Shown piece by piece: positions 41,078 through 52,654 of a stretch of DNA of 64,000 nucleotides. The translations under genes and the position numbers were made by a program. The notes under the pieces were generated by a model, which was not told the DNA's origin, did no database searches, and saw only the letters and a list, made by a program, of their open reading frames with translations. Source of the stretch: Dirofilaria immitis (taxonomy: Eukaryota > Nematoda > Chromadorea > Rhabditida > Onchocercidae); the NCBI GenBank assembly GCA_024305405.1, contig JAKNDB010000068.1:1730501-1794500 (forward strand). Reading direction: 5' to 3'. How positions within the stretch are numbered: the stretch's first letter is position 1; the number at the start of each line of letters is the position of its first letter.

Positions 41078-44000
41078 ATGTGAGGATTCATTATTTGGTA
41101 GTATGCATCGCAAGAAATTTCAACTAATCGATTTTGGGACAATACAATTTATTGATTCATTAGTGATACATTCATGTGACCAAGTAGTAATACCAAATAA
41201 TATCTTTAATGATATTATCATTCAATATGCAATCAAGGTATGATGAAATTATTTTGCATAGAAATTATTTAATAATTAATTTTTATTAGTATTCATTTTA
41301 AACTGATTTCATCATAAATGCAAAGAGGTATGTGAAAAATGATAAGCCAAGAAAATGATTATCTTAAATTATTATATTCTGAATCTCAAATCTCACTTCT
41401 TATTGTGCTTCAGAAAGCAAGTGAATTTTCTTCTGAGAATCATTTATTTTTCTTTTTACCGATCGTTCACGCAATGGAATATGACCTAATTTATGTAAAC
41501 ATAGTAATTAGTGTAATTTCTCCTTATATTAATCAAAACAAGAGGAAACAACGAAACATGTAATTTACGTAGTAATAAATATCGTAGTTATTAACTATGA
41601 ATTGTTTTATTACTGTCATAAGAATCTTATAATTTGTCTTATTTATTTTTATTGACATGAAGTGATTAATTACTCTAATTAATATATTTTAATGATAAGG
41701 CCTACACTTTACCATGCGAATAACTGACATAAAGAAAAATGAACGATTCTCAGAAATAATGATAACAAAAGACAGTAGCAAAAAAAAATGTTAACTGAAT
41801 ATAATTTATACTTTAGCTACGATCGTATATCAATATTGCATGGCAATAGCATATTTAAAAGTCAAATAATCACTCCAAGTTAACCTAGTTATATATTGAT
41901 TTGATGACAGTCTTATAATTAATGAATGATGGCTCACATTTATGGTTAACTATCAAAATTTTAAAAAAGAAAAAGAAGAAAAAGAACTTAATGATCAATT
42001 AAAGATATTATATGATGCACTGATAATCATCGAAATTGATATAGCATTTTCATTTTAAAATTTGCTTTAGTAAATGAAATATTTGAAATTTCAAAAGTGA
42101 ATTTATAAATTTGTAGGTTTTAAATTTTATGAGTCTATAAAATTTTGTAACTTAGATATTTTTTTCGGCATTATTTCATCCAATATATTTCAGATTATCA
42201 ATGTAAAAAACTTAACAATATTTCCTTGGGCTTTTCGTGGTATACGAAAAGCACCAGAACAATTATTCATACAAGCAACAACTATAGACTATTGTCCATC
42301 ATATGCATTCGCTGGATTAACCCATGTTAAACATATTTGGTTTCGAAATAGCACTATCGGAGTGTTGGCCAGTAAAAGTTTTAATGGCCTAACGGATATT
42401 AATTATATATATTTTCGGGATTGTATTATACGACATATTGAATATGGCGCTTTTAGTAAGTTAAAAATATTTTTGTTGCGCATAATTGTAACAATAACTG
42501 ATGATAGATTGTAAGTAGTAAGAAATGATTATCAAACTGATAATGATAATAATCATTATCAGTTTCATTATTTCTTCAATTGCTATGCCAATAAAATAAA
42601 TTTTAAATTAATTCAAAAAGTTTTTGAATTAAAATAAAAAAATTCAAATAAATGCAGTTTGTATGCAACGAAAAACAAAATTTTTAAAAATTTAAAGAAA
42701 AAAATAAAGAAACGAATTTTACTAAGCATTGGCATACACGAGAGATTGATAAAAAAAAAGAAAAAGAAAAATTGCATTCTCGAAAAATTTATTAATACTT
42801 TTTAAAATTTTGAAAATGGAAAAGAGAAAAAGAGTGAGACTGATAGACGACTGTGATATTTTTTAATTAATTAATTAATCTTCGAAAGTACATTTTCATT
42901 CTTACTTTAATTGCAAGGCCTAAAAAGTATGATAGAACAAATAAAAGATAATAATTTTTAGATTCAATGCGTAGAATTCATCATTTTTGTTCGTGGAAAT
43001 ATTACTGTAAAATTAGCCGGAAGTTCAATATTCCGAAATTCAACAATAGATGATGTAATCTTTGAAGATGCACGCTTTGCCGCTCCATCTAATTGTTTCG
43101 CAGGTTTAAAAGCTGTAAATATTCAATTGATCAGTTGCAACTGGAATCTAAATGACAGATTCAAGAAATTGCAAAATTTTCATCAAAAAATTGGTCATTT
43201 CTCAATCAATAATTCTACCCTGGATCTTATAGCTATGGAAACATTTCGTAATGTGAAAATTTTGAATATTTCATACAGTACGATAAAAACGATGGCAGCA
43301 GTCAAATCTCGTAGAAAAGCAAAAAGAAATCGCTAAAACATTGAAGACTACAGAATTAATAATTGAAAAATTGGAAATTGTCGAAACTACGATTAATAGA
43401 ATTGCTGCTAAAGCTTTCGTAAATTTGAAGAAATTTAAAAATTTGAAAATTTCTCAATGTCAGATAAATGTTATCGAAAAAAATGCTTTCCAAGGATTTC
43501 AATCAAACGAAATTCAAATCGATCGGACGCAAATTAATAAGTTATCAGTTGCTTCTTTTGCTGATTTAACAGTGAATTTATTTTCGCAGCAAGAATGCAA
43601 TTTTAGCTTTATAGAAACCATAATCTTTCAAGGAGCCAAAATTCAGACATTTCGTTTTTCTCATTCTTATATAAGAAATATCATAAAACGAAGTTTTTAT
43701 GAATTGAAGTTAACGATTTCATTATTCTGAAAACAAAGATCTATTGCTGTGATGAGCAATCTTTTTCAGAAGCTAAGGTAAAAATTTATCTGAAATTTAA
43801 TTAGCATTCACATTTTTAATTTCGAATTTGAAGTTTGAAATTCGATTTTCACATTCGCAAAATTTATTTATTAGGTTAGCATATTTTTTTTTAATAAAAA
43901 TTTTAAAAATTTTAAAAATTTAGCGATACTTCTAATATATTATGCTAAATTTTTGGATAGAAAAAATGATAAATTTAGTATATTAATTTTTGCATAAGTT

Positions 44001-45193
44001 AAAAAAATTTTACTCCTTGATTATTAATTTAGAATTTTAGCCTAAAGGACTTATTAATCCTGTCTTATTATAATTATTTTTTTTTAAATTTTAATAATCC
44101 AGTTTACTTTTCAGATCTTAGCAAAATCTTACCAAATGTTTGAATATTTTGATCAACAAAAAAAAAGTGGCAAAGCAATTAATAATCGAGAATGAAAAAT
44201 GTTTTATTGTAGGTTAAGAAATTGATTATTACCGGAACAGAAATGATATCCGACTCATTCGATAGTGTATTTCGAGATTTTCAACCAATCTCTTTTTATG
44301 CTCGAAATAATCTATTTGATTGTAATGTGATGAAATTCGATACAAACAGTTTATTTCTTGACGACAATGTATCCTTAAATTTATCGTGGTATTTTCAAGC
44401 AAAACAATGGTCGAAAAAAAGTTTGTCACCACCCATCGAAATCGGAATGGACATCTTATGGGATCATTTGTAGATTGTATCATTTTCTTGCTAAACGTTT
44501 TTGCACAAATTCAAAATTCGCATATATTTTTAATATTAATTCTTCAATTTTAATTATTGGTGATTGTGAAGCTTTAGATATTGAATTCTTATTACTTCAT
44601 AGTTTTCGAACTAATACTTCAACAATTCGAAAAATGCTTATAAATTTGAAAATTTTTGAAATTTTCCATTTCGAAATAAGTATTGAACGTAAAATTTTTT
44701 CAAAAATTAAAATGGAAAAAATTGAACTAATTTTAATACAAATTGAATTAATAGTAAATGAAGGTTTTGTCAATTTGCATCTATCATCTTTTATTCTCAA
44801 AAATAGCACTACCAATTATAAGAAAATACATGAATTTATTAATAGTACGGTAAAAATGCTGCATGCCGAAATGTCAAATTTTCAACATGTATTTGATTTT
44901 TGGAAATATTTAGTCGATACAATGCTTGTAAAGGTATTTGTAAATTTTCCACAATATCTTCTTGAGGAGGGAAGCCAAAATTCATCCTTAAAGAAGTTAT
45001 CGTTGCTTGTGAATGCTTAACACAACAATCAAACGATCAAAATAATTGTAATAAGATAGCACCTACCTGTAATATTTCAATGAAATACGCAATAAATTGT
45101 TCTATGAATGAAAAAATTACTAATCGATCAATTTCAATACAATCAAAAATATCATTAATATTTTCACTTTATTTGTTAAATTTCTATCTTTAA
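41078..45193 (+). CDS. Secreted leucine-rich-repeat protein, probably GPI-anchored (5' end not found)
   Basis: Exons 41078-41237, 42194-42455, 42962-43777 and 44213-45193 join in frame to give about 739 aa without the signal-peptide exon. The sequence opens with a CED cysteine cap, then irregular repeats of about 24 residues (for example LTHVKHIWFRNSTIGVLASK). A CCDE cap, an LRRCT-like block (NNLFDCNV, then two Cys) and more repeats follow. It ends with a cysteine-rich stretch and a hydrophobic tail ISLIFSLYLLNFYL, typical of GPI-anchor signals. This suggests an extracellular matrix or surface protein; the function is unknown. Five one-base slips must be assumed, at 42984-42988, 43321-43325, about 43710, 44414-44420 and about 45000. 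The exon phases then agree throughout, which supports one gene rather than several fragments. Confidence 0.8.
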
Positions 45194-47008
45194 GTTAAAT
45201 TTATTTTCAAATATAAAAATTAGAGTACGATGAGTACGAATTGACAAATTATAGCAAAAGGTCAGTTTGCTAAATTATTTTTTTCTTCTTTTTCATGTCA
45301 AATGAATTATCATCATTATAGTGTTCAAAACAAAAAAATAAAAATAAAAAAATTAATAAAAAAATTTTTTCTGAAAAGGCTATATTTGTACGAAAAAAAT
45401 TTTTAATTTTTATTATTTTGCGCATACTCATTTACTATCAATAATTTTCTAATTTTTGAACAAAAAAAAAAATTTCCACTTTACCTGTTTCCACTTTTTA
45501 CTAATATTCACATACTATAAATAACCTTTTACTTTTTAAAGCACAAGTTTTCCACTTTTACTTGTTTTCGTTTTTATTGACGAAAAATTTTCAAAACTTT
45601 TAGTCATAGATGAAATTTGTTGACTAACTGTCATCATCCGAGAATGAAAAGAATATTTTGTTAAACTACTGAAAAAGACAGCACATGAAGCACTTTTCAT
45701 ATCACTTCTTTTTTTTTTTTATTAAGTGATATGAATGCTGCGCTTCCTGATATAAATTGGAAGGGGAGGGGGAGGGGAGAAGAAAAAATAAAAATTACTA
45801 ATGAAAGAATCAAAAAAAGAAGATTTCGTTAAATAATTTTTTTAAATGCCATTCGATCTGTCAATTCAAATTACAAATTCAAAAATATTTATTTATACAA
45901 AAAAATTTCTTTTGTTTTTTACTTTTCATTTGCAAAAAAAAAAAAGAAGGGAATCTGTTCGGATTAATATGAAAAAATTTCGACTCATAAAAGTTGCATT
46001 CTTCTTGCAAATTAATTATAGTATTCATCGATGTTTGTAATTATTTCTTTGCATATTTCTCTTATTGTATTATTTTGTAATTTATTTATGTTCCACCATT
46101 CTCATTCTTTTTGAAATACAACAATTGACATCAAATACATTGTTCACATATATATATATATATATAAGTGTTAGTGTTTCGAGATCAACTTAGTATATAT
46201 CGAAATTATGTATTTCTGAATTTCGTCTATTCATTAAATATCTTAATCAATCATTTCAATTTTTTGTCTATTAATTCTAATAAAATTTCAATGCTTTGAG
46301 CATTTTAACGATACATCATCGCTGGTAATAATTTTTTCACATAATTAGTAACATACTAATATAAAATTAGCGTAAATTTGTTGAACAAATTTTAGAATTT
46401 TTTGAATGAATTTTGCGAAAAAAATTTAAAAATGAAAATTTTTTTTTGTTCACTTTTAATATATGTTATTTGGAGGAAGAAAAAAATATAAATTCTGCAC
46501 TTTGTTTTTATTGAATTTCTTTTTTTTTTTATTTCGCTTTTCTTAATGGAAAAGTTAATGGGAGGAGGGAAAACTTTTATATTCAAAGATTCTCTAAATT
46601 CCGGAAGCTCGGTATGAAGAAAATTGAAAGTTTGAAAGGAGGAGTATGTTAACATACATTCATTGTGTCATGATTACAACAAGCTAATACACAAATAAAT
46701 TTTCCAAATAAAAAAAAAAAGAAGGAAAGGAAAAAAACGAATGAAAAAACATTTTGGTCAAAAAAATTGAGAGATAGGAAAAGAAGAAGAAAGATGACGG
46801 CGAAGAAGAAAACGACGAAGTATCAACCCTAAAAATGATGATTGATGAGAGTGCATCATGTTTGTATTAAAACCCCGGATAGTTTTTAAATTTGAGACTA
46901 CACGGTTATTCATAGTATTTATTCACTATTGAAAATATAATTCATTTCATCTTTCTAAAATCATATTTTGATTCTTTGATAAATGATATAGTATATATAT
47001 TATATATA

Positions 47009-47048
<40 letters not shown>

Positions 47049-47561
47049 TATATATATAAATATATACAGTATATATATAAATATATATAAATATATATAC
47101 TATATATATATATAGCATTTCTCAAGGCATTTACATTTATCAAAATTATAAAAATCGCTTTATTCTTAATATACTACTCTAAATTTGTCATTAAAATAAT
47201 ATGATAATTATTATTTTAGATTCCATCATTTGACATTCATTATCATTTTCGATTTGTCCCATTTGTCACGATTACTGAATTCTGAAAAAAATTAGCAGAA
47301 CGTCTTTATTTTTTTCCTCATTTAACACTTTATAAATACAATAGGTAGATTTTTTTGATTTCGTCATTATCAGTATTCAGAATCACTTATGGAAATCTAC
47401 GGAAAATTTCATATTCATTTACAAAATATTTAATTGTAAATGAAAAAACCGTTGTTTCATTAAAATACGTCTTAGCGTATCATTAAATTGATTAAATTTA
47501 TCAGTAAGATGCATAATTTAAGATATCTTCCAATCTTTTATTTGATCCAAATTCAAAATTT
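45194..47561. other. AT-rich interval between the LRR gene and collagen 2
   Basis: 3' UTR candidates with several AATAAA-like sites, poly-A/T runs, a short (TA)n at 46148-46166 and the large TA tract listed separately. No exon was recognised. Confidence 0.55.
46988..47119. repeat. (TA)n tract with palindromic sub-structure
   Basis: About 130 bp of almost pure TA with periodic TATACTATA and TATAAATATA interruptions. It can fold on itself and is likely to vary in length. Confidence 0.95.
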
Positions 47562-47564
47562 CAG
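47562..47564 (+). other. Candidate trans-splice acceptor for collagen 2
   Basis: CAAAATTTCAG ends 51 nt before the ATG at 47616, with no upstream coding exon. Confidence 0.45.
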
Positions 47565-47615
47565 GTCTAAGTTTCGAAAAAGAATCGAGAAAATAGCATC
47601 GGCGACTGCATAATA

Positions 47616-48955
47616 ATGAGTGAAAAAATATTTATAGCGCTTGGAATGGCAACTACTGCAATTTTCATGAGTATATCTGTGATCGCTCTGATTGTTCTTT
47701 TCAGCGATATCAATGATCTACACAGTGGAGTTATGAATGAAATGACTGATTTTAAGGTAATCATCTGGTTTGATCTAATTGTGGCTAAATATAGTATCAT
47801 TTTTTTTTATATAGCAATAGTATCATTTTTTTGAAATTATACATAGATTTAAGGATTACTATCAGTCATTAGATAATCTTCAGTCAAGAGGATTCTGTTC
47901 ATTCCGTGATATTGGGTGGTTTCATTCAACTAATCAATTTGACAGCAAAGTTGAGAAAATAATTAAATTGTTGAATTTTTCTATTATAGGAAATAGCAGA
48001 CGATACATGGAGCAAAATTTTATCTGTTCGGTCAAATGAATTCCATGAAGAGAATAGATACCATCATGGTTTTCAAAATTTTATCTTACGAACTAAACGA
48101 CAGTATCCATCTCACTGCCGTTAGTTTTATAGAAATATCTTGAAAAGGAACCCGAATGAAAAATGATATTTGAATTCTCGCTTCCTGAATAACATGAATT
48201 ACATGTATTTAAATATGGAAAAAACCGGATAAAAATATGAAATTTTTTTGAAATATAAAGTATATTTTTTAGAATGTAGCGCACCAGCAGATCGATGTCG
48301 AAAAGGTCCTCCTGGACCTCGGGGGATCCTGGACTTAAAGGTCTTGATGGACCACGTGGCGATGATGGACGTCCAGGTGTAAATGGCGTCGCACTTTTGG
48401 CTACCTTTCACATTCCTGGTGGTTGTATTGATTGTCCAGCAGGACCACCAGGACCACCTGGTGAACTCGGTCTTCCAGGCGATACTGGTCCCCAGGTGTC
48501 TGCGCAAAAAAGGAAAAGACGGCAAGCCTGGACCACCTGGACGAACTGGAGCACCAGGTAAGCCAGGTGATCAAGGACCAAATGGTCAACCTGGTAAACC
48601 TGGCCGACCTGGAAAAGATGGTAAGCGAGGCACTGGACCAGCTGGACCAAAAGGTCCTAAAGGACCACCAGGTATAACTGGTAAACCTGGGGCAAATGGT
48701 GCAAAAGGAGTTAATGGAGAACCCGGTGAACAAGGATTACAAGGTATACCTGGAACAAATGGACAATGTGGTAAAGATGGCAGAGCTGGATCGGTACGTT
48801 ATTTAACAAAAATTTCATGATTCCTGTTATGAATGTTGAAAATGGTCCAAGTTCAATAAATTATGGTATTTCAGCCAGGCAGCCCAGGCATACCAGGACC
48901 AGATGCTCATTACTGTCCATGTCCTCCGCATTCAAAATTCGCACTTAAGTCATAA
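47616..48955 (+). CDS. Cuticle collagen (collagen 2)
   Basis: Four exons: 47616-47756, 47990-48119, 48273-48793 and 48875-48955, giving about 291 aa. Architecture matches collagen 1: hydrophobic N-terminus, LFSDINDLHSGVMNEM box, furin-like RTKR at about 81-84, CQC cysteines, Gly-X-Y domain broken around CIDC and KRGTGP, and C-terminal HYCPCPP. Exon lengths and phases are nearly those of collagen 1 and intron positions correspond, so the two are related duplicates on the same strand about 15 kb apart. Exon 3 needs three one-base insertions, at GGGGG 48321-48325, CCCC 48490-48493 and AAAAAA 48506-48511. With them its length fits the phases exactly. Likely expressed in hypodermis at moults, by family knowledge. 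Confidence 0.93.
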
Positions 48956-49989
48956 AATTATCCATGTTATCACTGTTATCACTATCATTACTATTGCTCC
49001 CATTATGTGACGATCAAAAAATATTAACCGTACGGTCGATGATGATGATGATGATGATGATGACAATGATGATGATGATGATGATGATAATGATGATGAT
49101 GATGATGACGATGATGATAATGATGATGATAACTTTTGCGATATTTTAATAATGCTTCGTCGTAGAGAAAGTAATATATTATTTAAATTTGCATATTCAT
49201 TCTCAGTTGTCGATAAACCTTAAATAATAGTATTTATCTTGAAACAATTGTATTTAACGATTATAGTGGGGAAATGATTGGCATGATTTTGGGGAAAGGT
49301 TGACAATCCTCTCGTTTGTTCATCCTTTGCTGATTGGACATTGATGTTTCTGTTATGACTCGGCTAAATCAACAACAGGCTTTAATGAATTTATACGATA
49401 TTACAATACAATATCACGCTTATACAAATGGTATGGATTAAATGCACAATGCATAGTAAATAATCAGAAAGTACAGTAGTCTAAGATCCATGTACGATAG
49501 CTTTTGCAACTGTCATTTCTCCTTCGTTCCATCAATGCTATTATTGTTCCTGCTGAACTGTTTTACTCGTGCCATTACTTTACTTTACTTTACTTTTGTT
49601 TTACTTTACTTTTGAATCCTACTACTGTCGAACTATCTTTGAAATTGCTATTGTCGAATTGCGTCGAATTGCTCTGTCCGAATTGTCGAACTCCGAAATC
49701 ATTATCTATCAAATTATGGATTGACTCCAACTCCGAAATCCTTATCTATCAAATTATTCGGGAGTCATTCCACTTACCTGATCTACAACACGTCATCTCA
49801 CCATTGACCTTAATTTGTTGAGTTCTGAATGGAGCGTTTCGGTGGCAAACGCGTTCACGTTTTCGGCTTGTTGACCGTTTTGCAATTGTGTCACGCTATT
49901 TGAACTTTAGTTTGCATTGTATACCATGATTTTCCTCTTGTTTACAACTTATCATGGTTTTTGACACTCTTAATTAAGCACAATTAATT
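48956..49989. other. Collagen 2 3' region and intergenic sequence
   Basis: Contains a (GAT)n-rich array at 49038-49130, a TTTAC pentamer array at 49575-49613, and a duplicated segment (CTCCGAAATC.TTATCTATC) near 49689 and 49731. A stretch at 49395-49450 resembles 6415-6475. No gene was recognised. Confidence 0.6.
49038..49130. repeat. (GAT)n array downstream of collagen 2
   Basis: GATGAT repeats with occasional GAC and AAT units, starting about 80 bp after the stop codon. Confidence 0.95.
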
Positions 49990-50392
49990 AAATTTTTTAA
50001 TTTCCACCGACAATTATGATTCACAATGGTCATGATTCATTTCTGGAATTTGATTCATGCTTATTAAAAATGAAACTAAATAAATTATTAGTGGGAAATT
50101 AAAAGTTTATCAATTCTTGTTTTCAAAATCTTTGATAAAAAGTAAATATTGCAATATTTACATAATTTATTTATCAAAAATTCTCATTTGCAAGAAAAAA
50201 TCGATACAAAGGTTGAGTTTTATGCTCGAATTCTTATTATTAATTCTTATTGTTACTGTTATTAACATGTGAATATTAAATAAAATGGGAAATTAAAAGA
50301 AATGATAATCAGTTCAATTTTACTTTTAGGTAGCATACAATACATCTCTTTTAAATAACATCCATTTAGACAAAAGATGGAATTAAAAAAAA

Positions 50393-50617
50393 GTTGTCCA
50401 TGGGAAATTTAATAAGAAAATTAAAAGAATTGACGATCCATTGGATTCTGAATCAATGATATCTAAAATGCCTTTACGTGACTTAATAAGGAAGGATCTG
50501 AATGCAAGCAATATTGCACTATGTAAACAAAATGTGATAAAATCATGCGTGTGTGCGATTTTGCAACACTTTTGCATTGATCCGCATTTGGAAGGATCAA
50601 TGTGCGAGAATCTAAAG
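50393..50617 (+). CDS. Exon-like reading frame in the inverted repeat, unknown protein
   Basis: An open frame of about 75 codons contains MISKMPLRDLIRKDLNASN and several cysteines. It ends at a good donor, AAAG followed by GTAAAT, at 50617-50618. The right arm carries the same frame on the minus strand, but there it is broken by an extra T before a TGA and the donor GT has become AT. That pattern fits a real exon here and a decayed copy there. I recognise no family and cannot find the adjoining exons, so this may be a gene fragment caught in a repeat. Confidence 0.35.
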
Positions 50618-50744
50618 GTAAATATTTTATCCTCGCTACGAACAGAAAGGTTATCCTTTATAGTAGCGCAATAGTTTTCCTTCCCTCTATATACTAAACC
50701 TCACTTACCATTGGCAGCAAATAGGAATACAGTGGTATTATATG

Positions 50745-50990
50745 AAGTGATACTACATATTCTATGGGTTGGTCCGCAAGGGATAAGTTCAAGCAATTGA
50801 TATCCGGCTTATCCTCCCGCGAGTTCAGGCCTCTCGCTAACCTTGACCGCCCAACTTTTCCATGTTTTGAGTCATACTCAGTATCTAATTCACACAAGCA
50901 CCACTGGTCCGGCAGATCTCAACCGGGAGACCGCATTGCTCTGTGGCGAGGAACGAGCTTGCGTCCTCTAACATAACTGATTATTATGAT
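50745..50990. other. GC-rich insert inside the left arm
   Basis: This stretch (GGTCCGCAAGGGATAAG to CGAGCTTGCGTCCTC) is far richer in G and C than its surroundings and has no counterpart in the right arm. No rRNA, tRNA or protein similarity is evident to me. Confidence 0.5.
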
Positions 50991-51560
50991 TCTAGTTATT
51001 TCCAGTTATGAGTGGAATACTGAAAACAATCTCAATCATTACCGAGACATGAAGACGAATAATGCCTGACGAATAGTCGATTATCAGATCAGAAGGGCAA
51101 GATTTTTGATCGTATGAAGTCATTGAATAGCTGATGATGTTTTTTTCTTCACCTTCCAGAGTATTTTCATTGACGATACAAACTGTCGCTACCGTAAATT
51201 TCTGCACTATACCTTGTAATTCAGTTTTATTTTATTTTACAGAAATATTGTTACAGTAAAATTTTTCAAAATAAAATTATTTTCTTTCCATATTTTGATA
51301 TGCATTAATTCAACAATATGAATGTATACATTATGACAAAAGCTAAAACTAATCATAAATTGTAGGAATAAAATTCAATAAGTTGAAATGTATTAAATAT
51401 ATGTTAAAAAAAAATAAAATAGAAAATGAAAATTAAAAATCATTGAGTCAAGCAAATAAGTGCGAATTTTGATTAGGAATAAAGCATAAGAAAATAATGA
51501 CAAATAATAAGAAAGAAGATGCTTTGATCAGTGTAAAACTCGAAATTTGAATAATTGAAA

Positions 51561-52654
51561 TGAAAGCTAGCCAATTTAATCGGATACTTTTCTTTTTCAA
51601 ATGATAAATTTTTATCTTATTGTCTTAAAACGAAATGTCATTTCAAAATGAGTTATCAAAAATTCATAATAAGTTTTTTAGCCGAAATTAAATGCTACTT
51701 ATTACGAGCTTTCTTTTAACCTGTACCGCTGGAAAGTTGTATGAATGGTTGATTATGATCATATAAAATTTCTTCAGATTTTTTATCAAACATACATTTT
51801 TCTCGTTCGGATAAAAACCTGGAAATTCAAAAAAAAATTATTTTCTTTTAAAAATGTATTTATAAACGAATTCCACTTTTGTACAAACGATTAGTGATGA
51901 TGATAAGGCTGTAAATAATCTTATTATCGTTGTTTCATTTCAAATTTTTGAATTTTTTGATTTAGTGCTTCAAGCACAGAATACTTTTAATGCTAATTTG
52001 GATAGTTATGAATTTGATTTGTTTTTGTTTCTAGCTTAATCAGTTTGTTTAAAATAAATGCCATCTGTGCAAAATATTTAACATGATATTCAATCTTGCA
52101 TATTAAAAAGTTTTCCTCGAGACTTTTTACTAGTTCGTATGTTACCATTTTTTTATGTAAAAATAGGATAATGAATTGAATTTGATGAAAAAATATATCA
52201 GTATAATAATAGATTTGCAATAGTTACGTGAATGATTTAATAAAATAAAACTATGGCGAGTGAAAATTTTCACTATGATAAAATCAATTCTTTCAATTTT
52301 CGAATTCTTAAATGTTACAGTTTGTGATTGTTTTATGAAATTAATTGAAACAAGAATCTACAATAGAGCAAAGAAATAAAAAAACCTGAATTCAGATTGG
52401 CTTAAAAAATAATTTTGAGAAATTTTGACAATTATAAAAATTCATTTTGATGTTTTTTAATTTGAAAAAAAAGGAGTCTTGATGTTATTTAATGCTTTTG
52501 AAAAATAAAATTTTCAACTTCATCATCCATTCTCTTCTACCGTACTATATTATTTCTCCCTCTTTGTTGTTCGATAAAAATTAATCAATTTGCTTAAAAT
52601 GGTAATTTCATGCATACTTTAAAATGAGTAATGAAAATGTTTGTTTGATATATA
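51561..52654. other. Central spacer of the inverted repeat
   Basis: About 1.1 kb of AT-rich sequence with no counterpart between the arms and no recognisable gene or transposase. Confidence 0.6.

Larger units (their letters stand above)
49990..51560 (+). repeat. Left arm of a 4.3-kb imperfect inverted repeat
   Basis: This arm matches the reverse complement of about 52655-54265. The best-conserved blocks are 50000-50740 (against 53500-54262) and 51150-51420 (against 52800-53110). Between those blocks the arms differ, so this arm holds sequence not shared with the other. An exon-like frame lies at about 50393-50617. Confidence 0.85.

Noticed and set aside
42962..45020. Several separate small genes in the LRR region
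   Set aside because: The frames join into one protein with consistent phases once homopolymer slips are allowed, so splitting them is unnecessary.
48199..48733. Minus-strand frames over collagen 2
   Set aside because: Shadows of the collagen exon on the opposite strand.
48964..49149. Methionine-rich open frame downstream of collagen 2
   Set aside because: Product of the (GAT)n array read as ATG codons.
50745..50990. rRNA or tRNA origin for the GC-rich insert
   Set aside because: No conserved rRNA core motif or cloverleaf was found on either strand.
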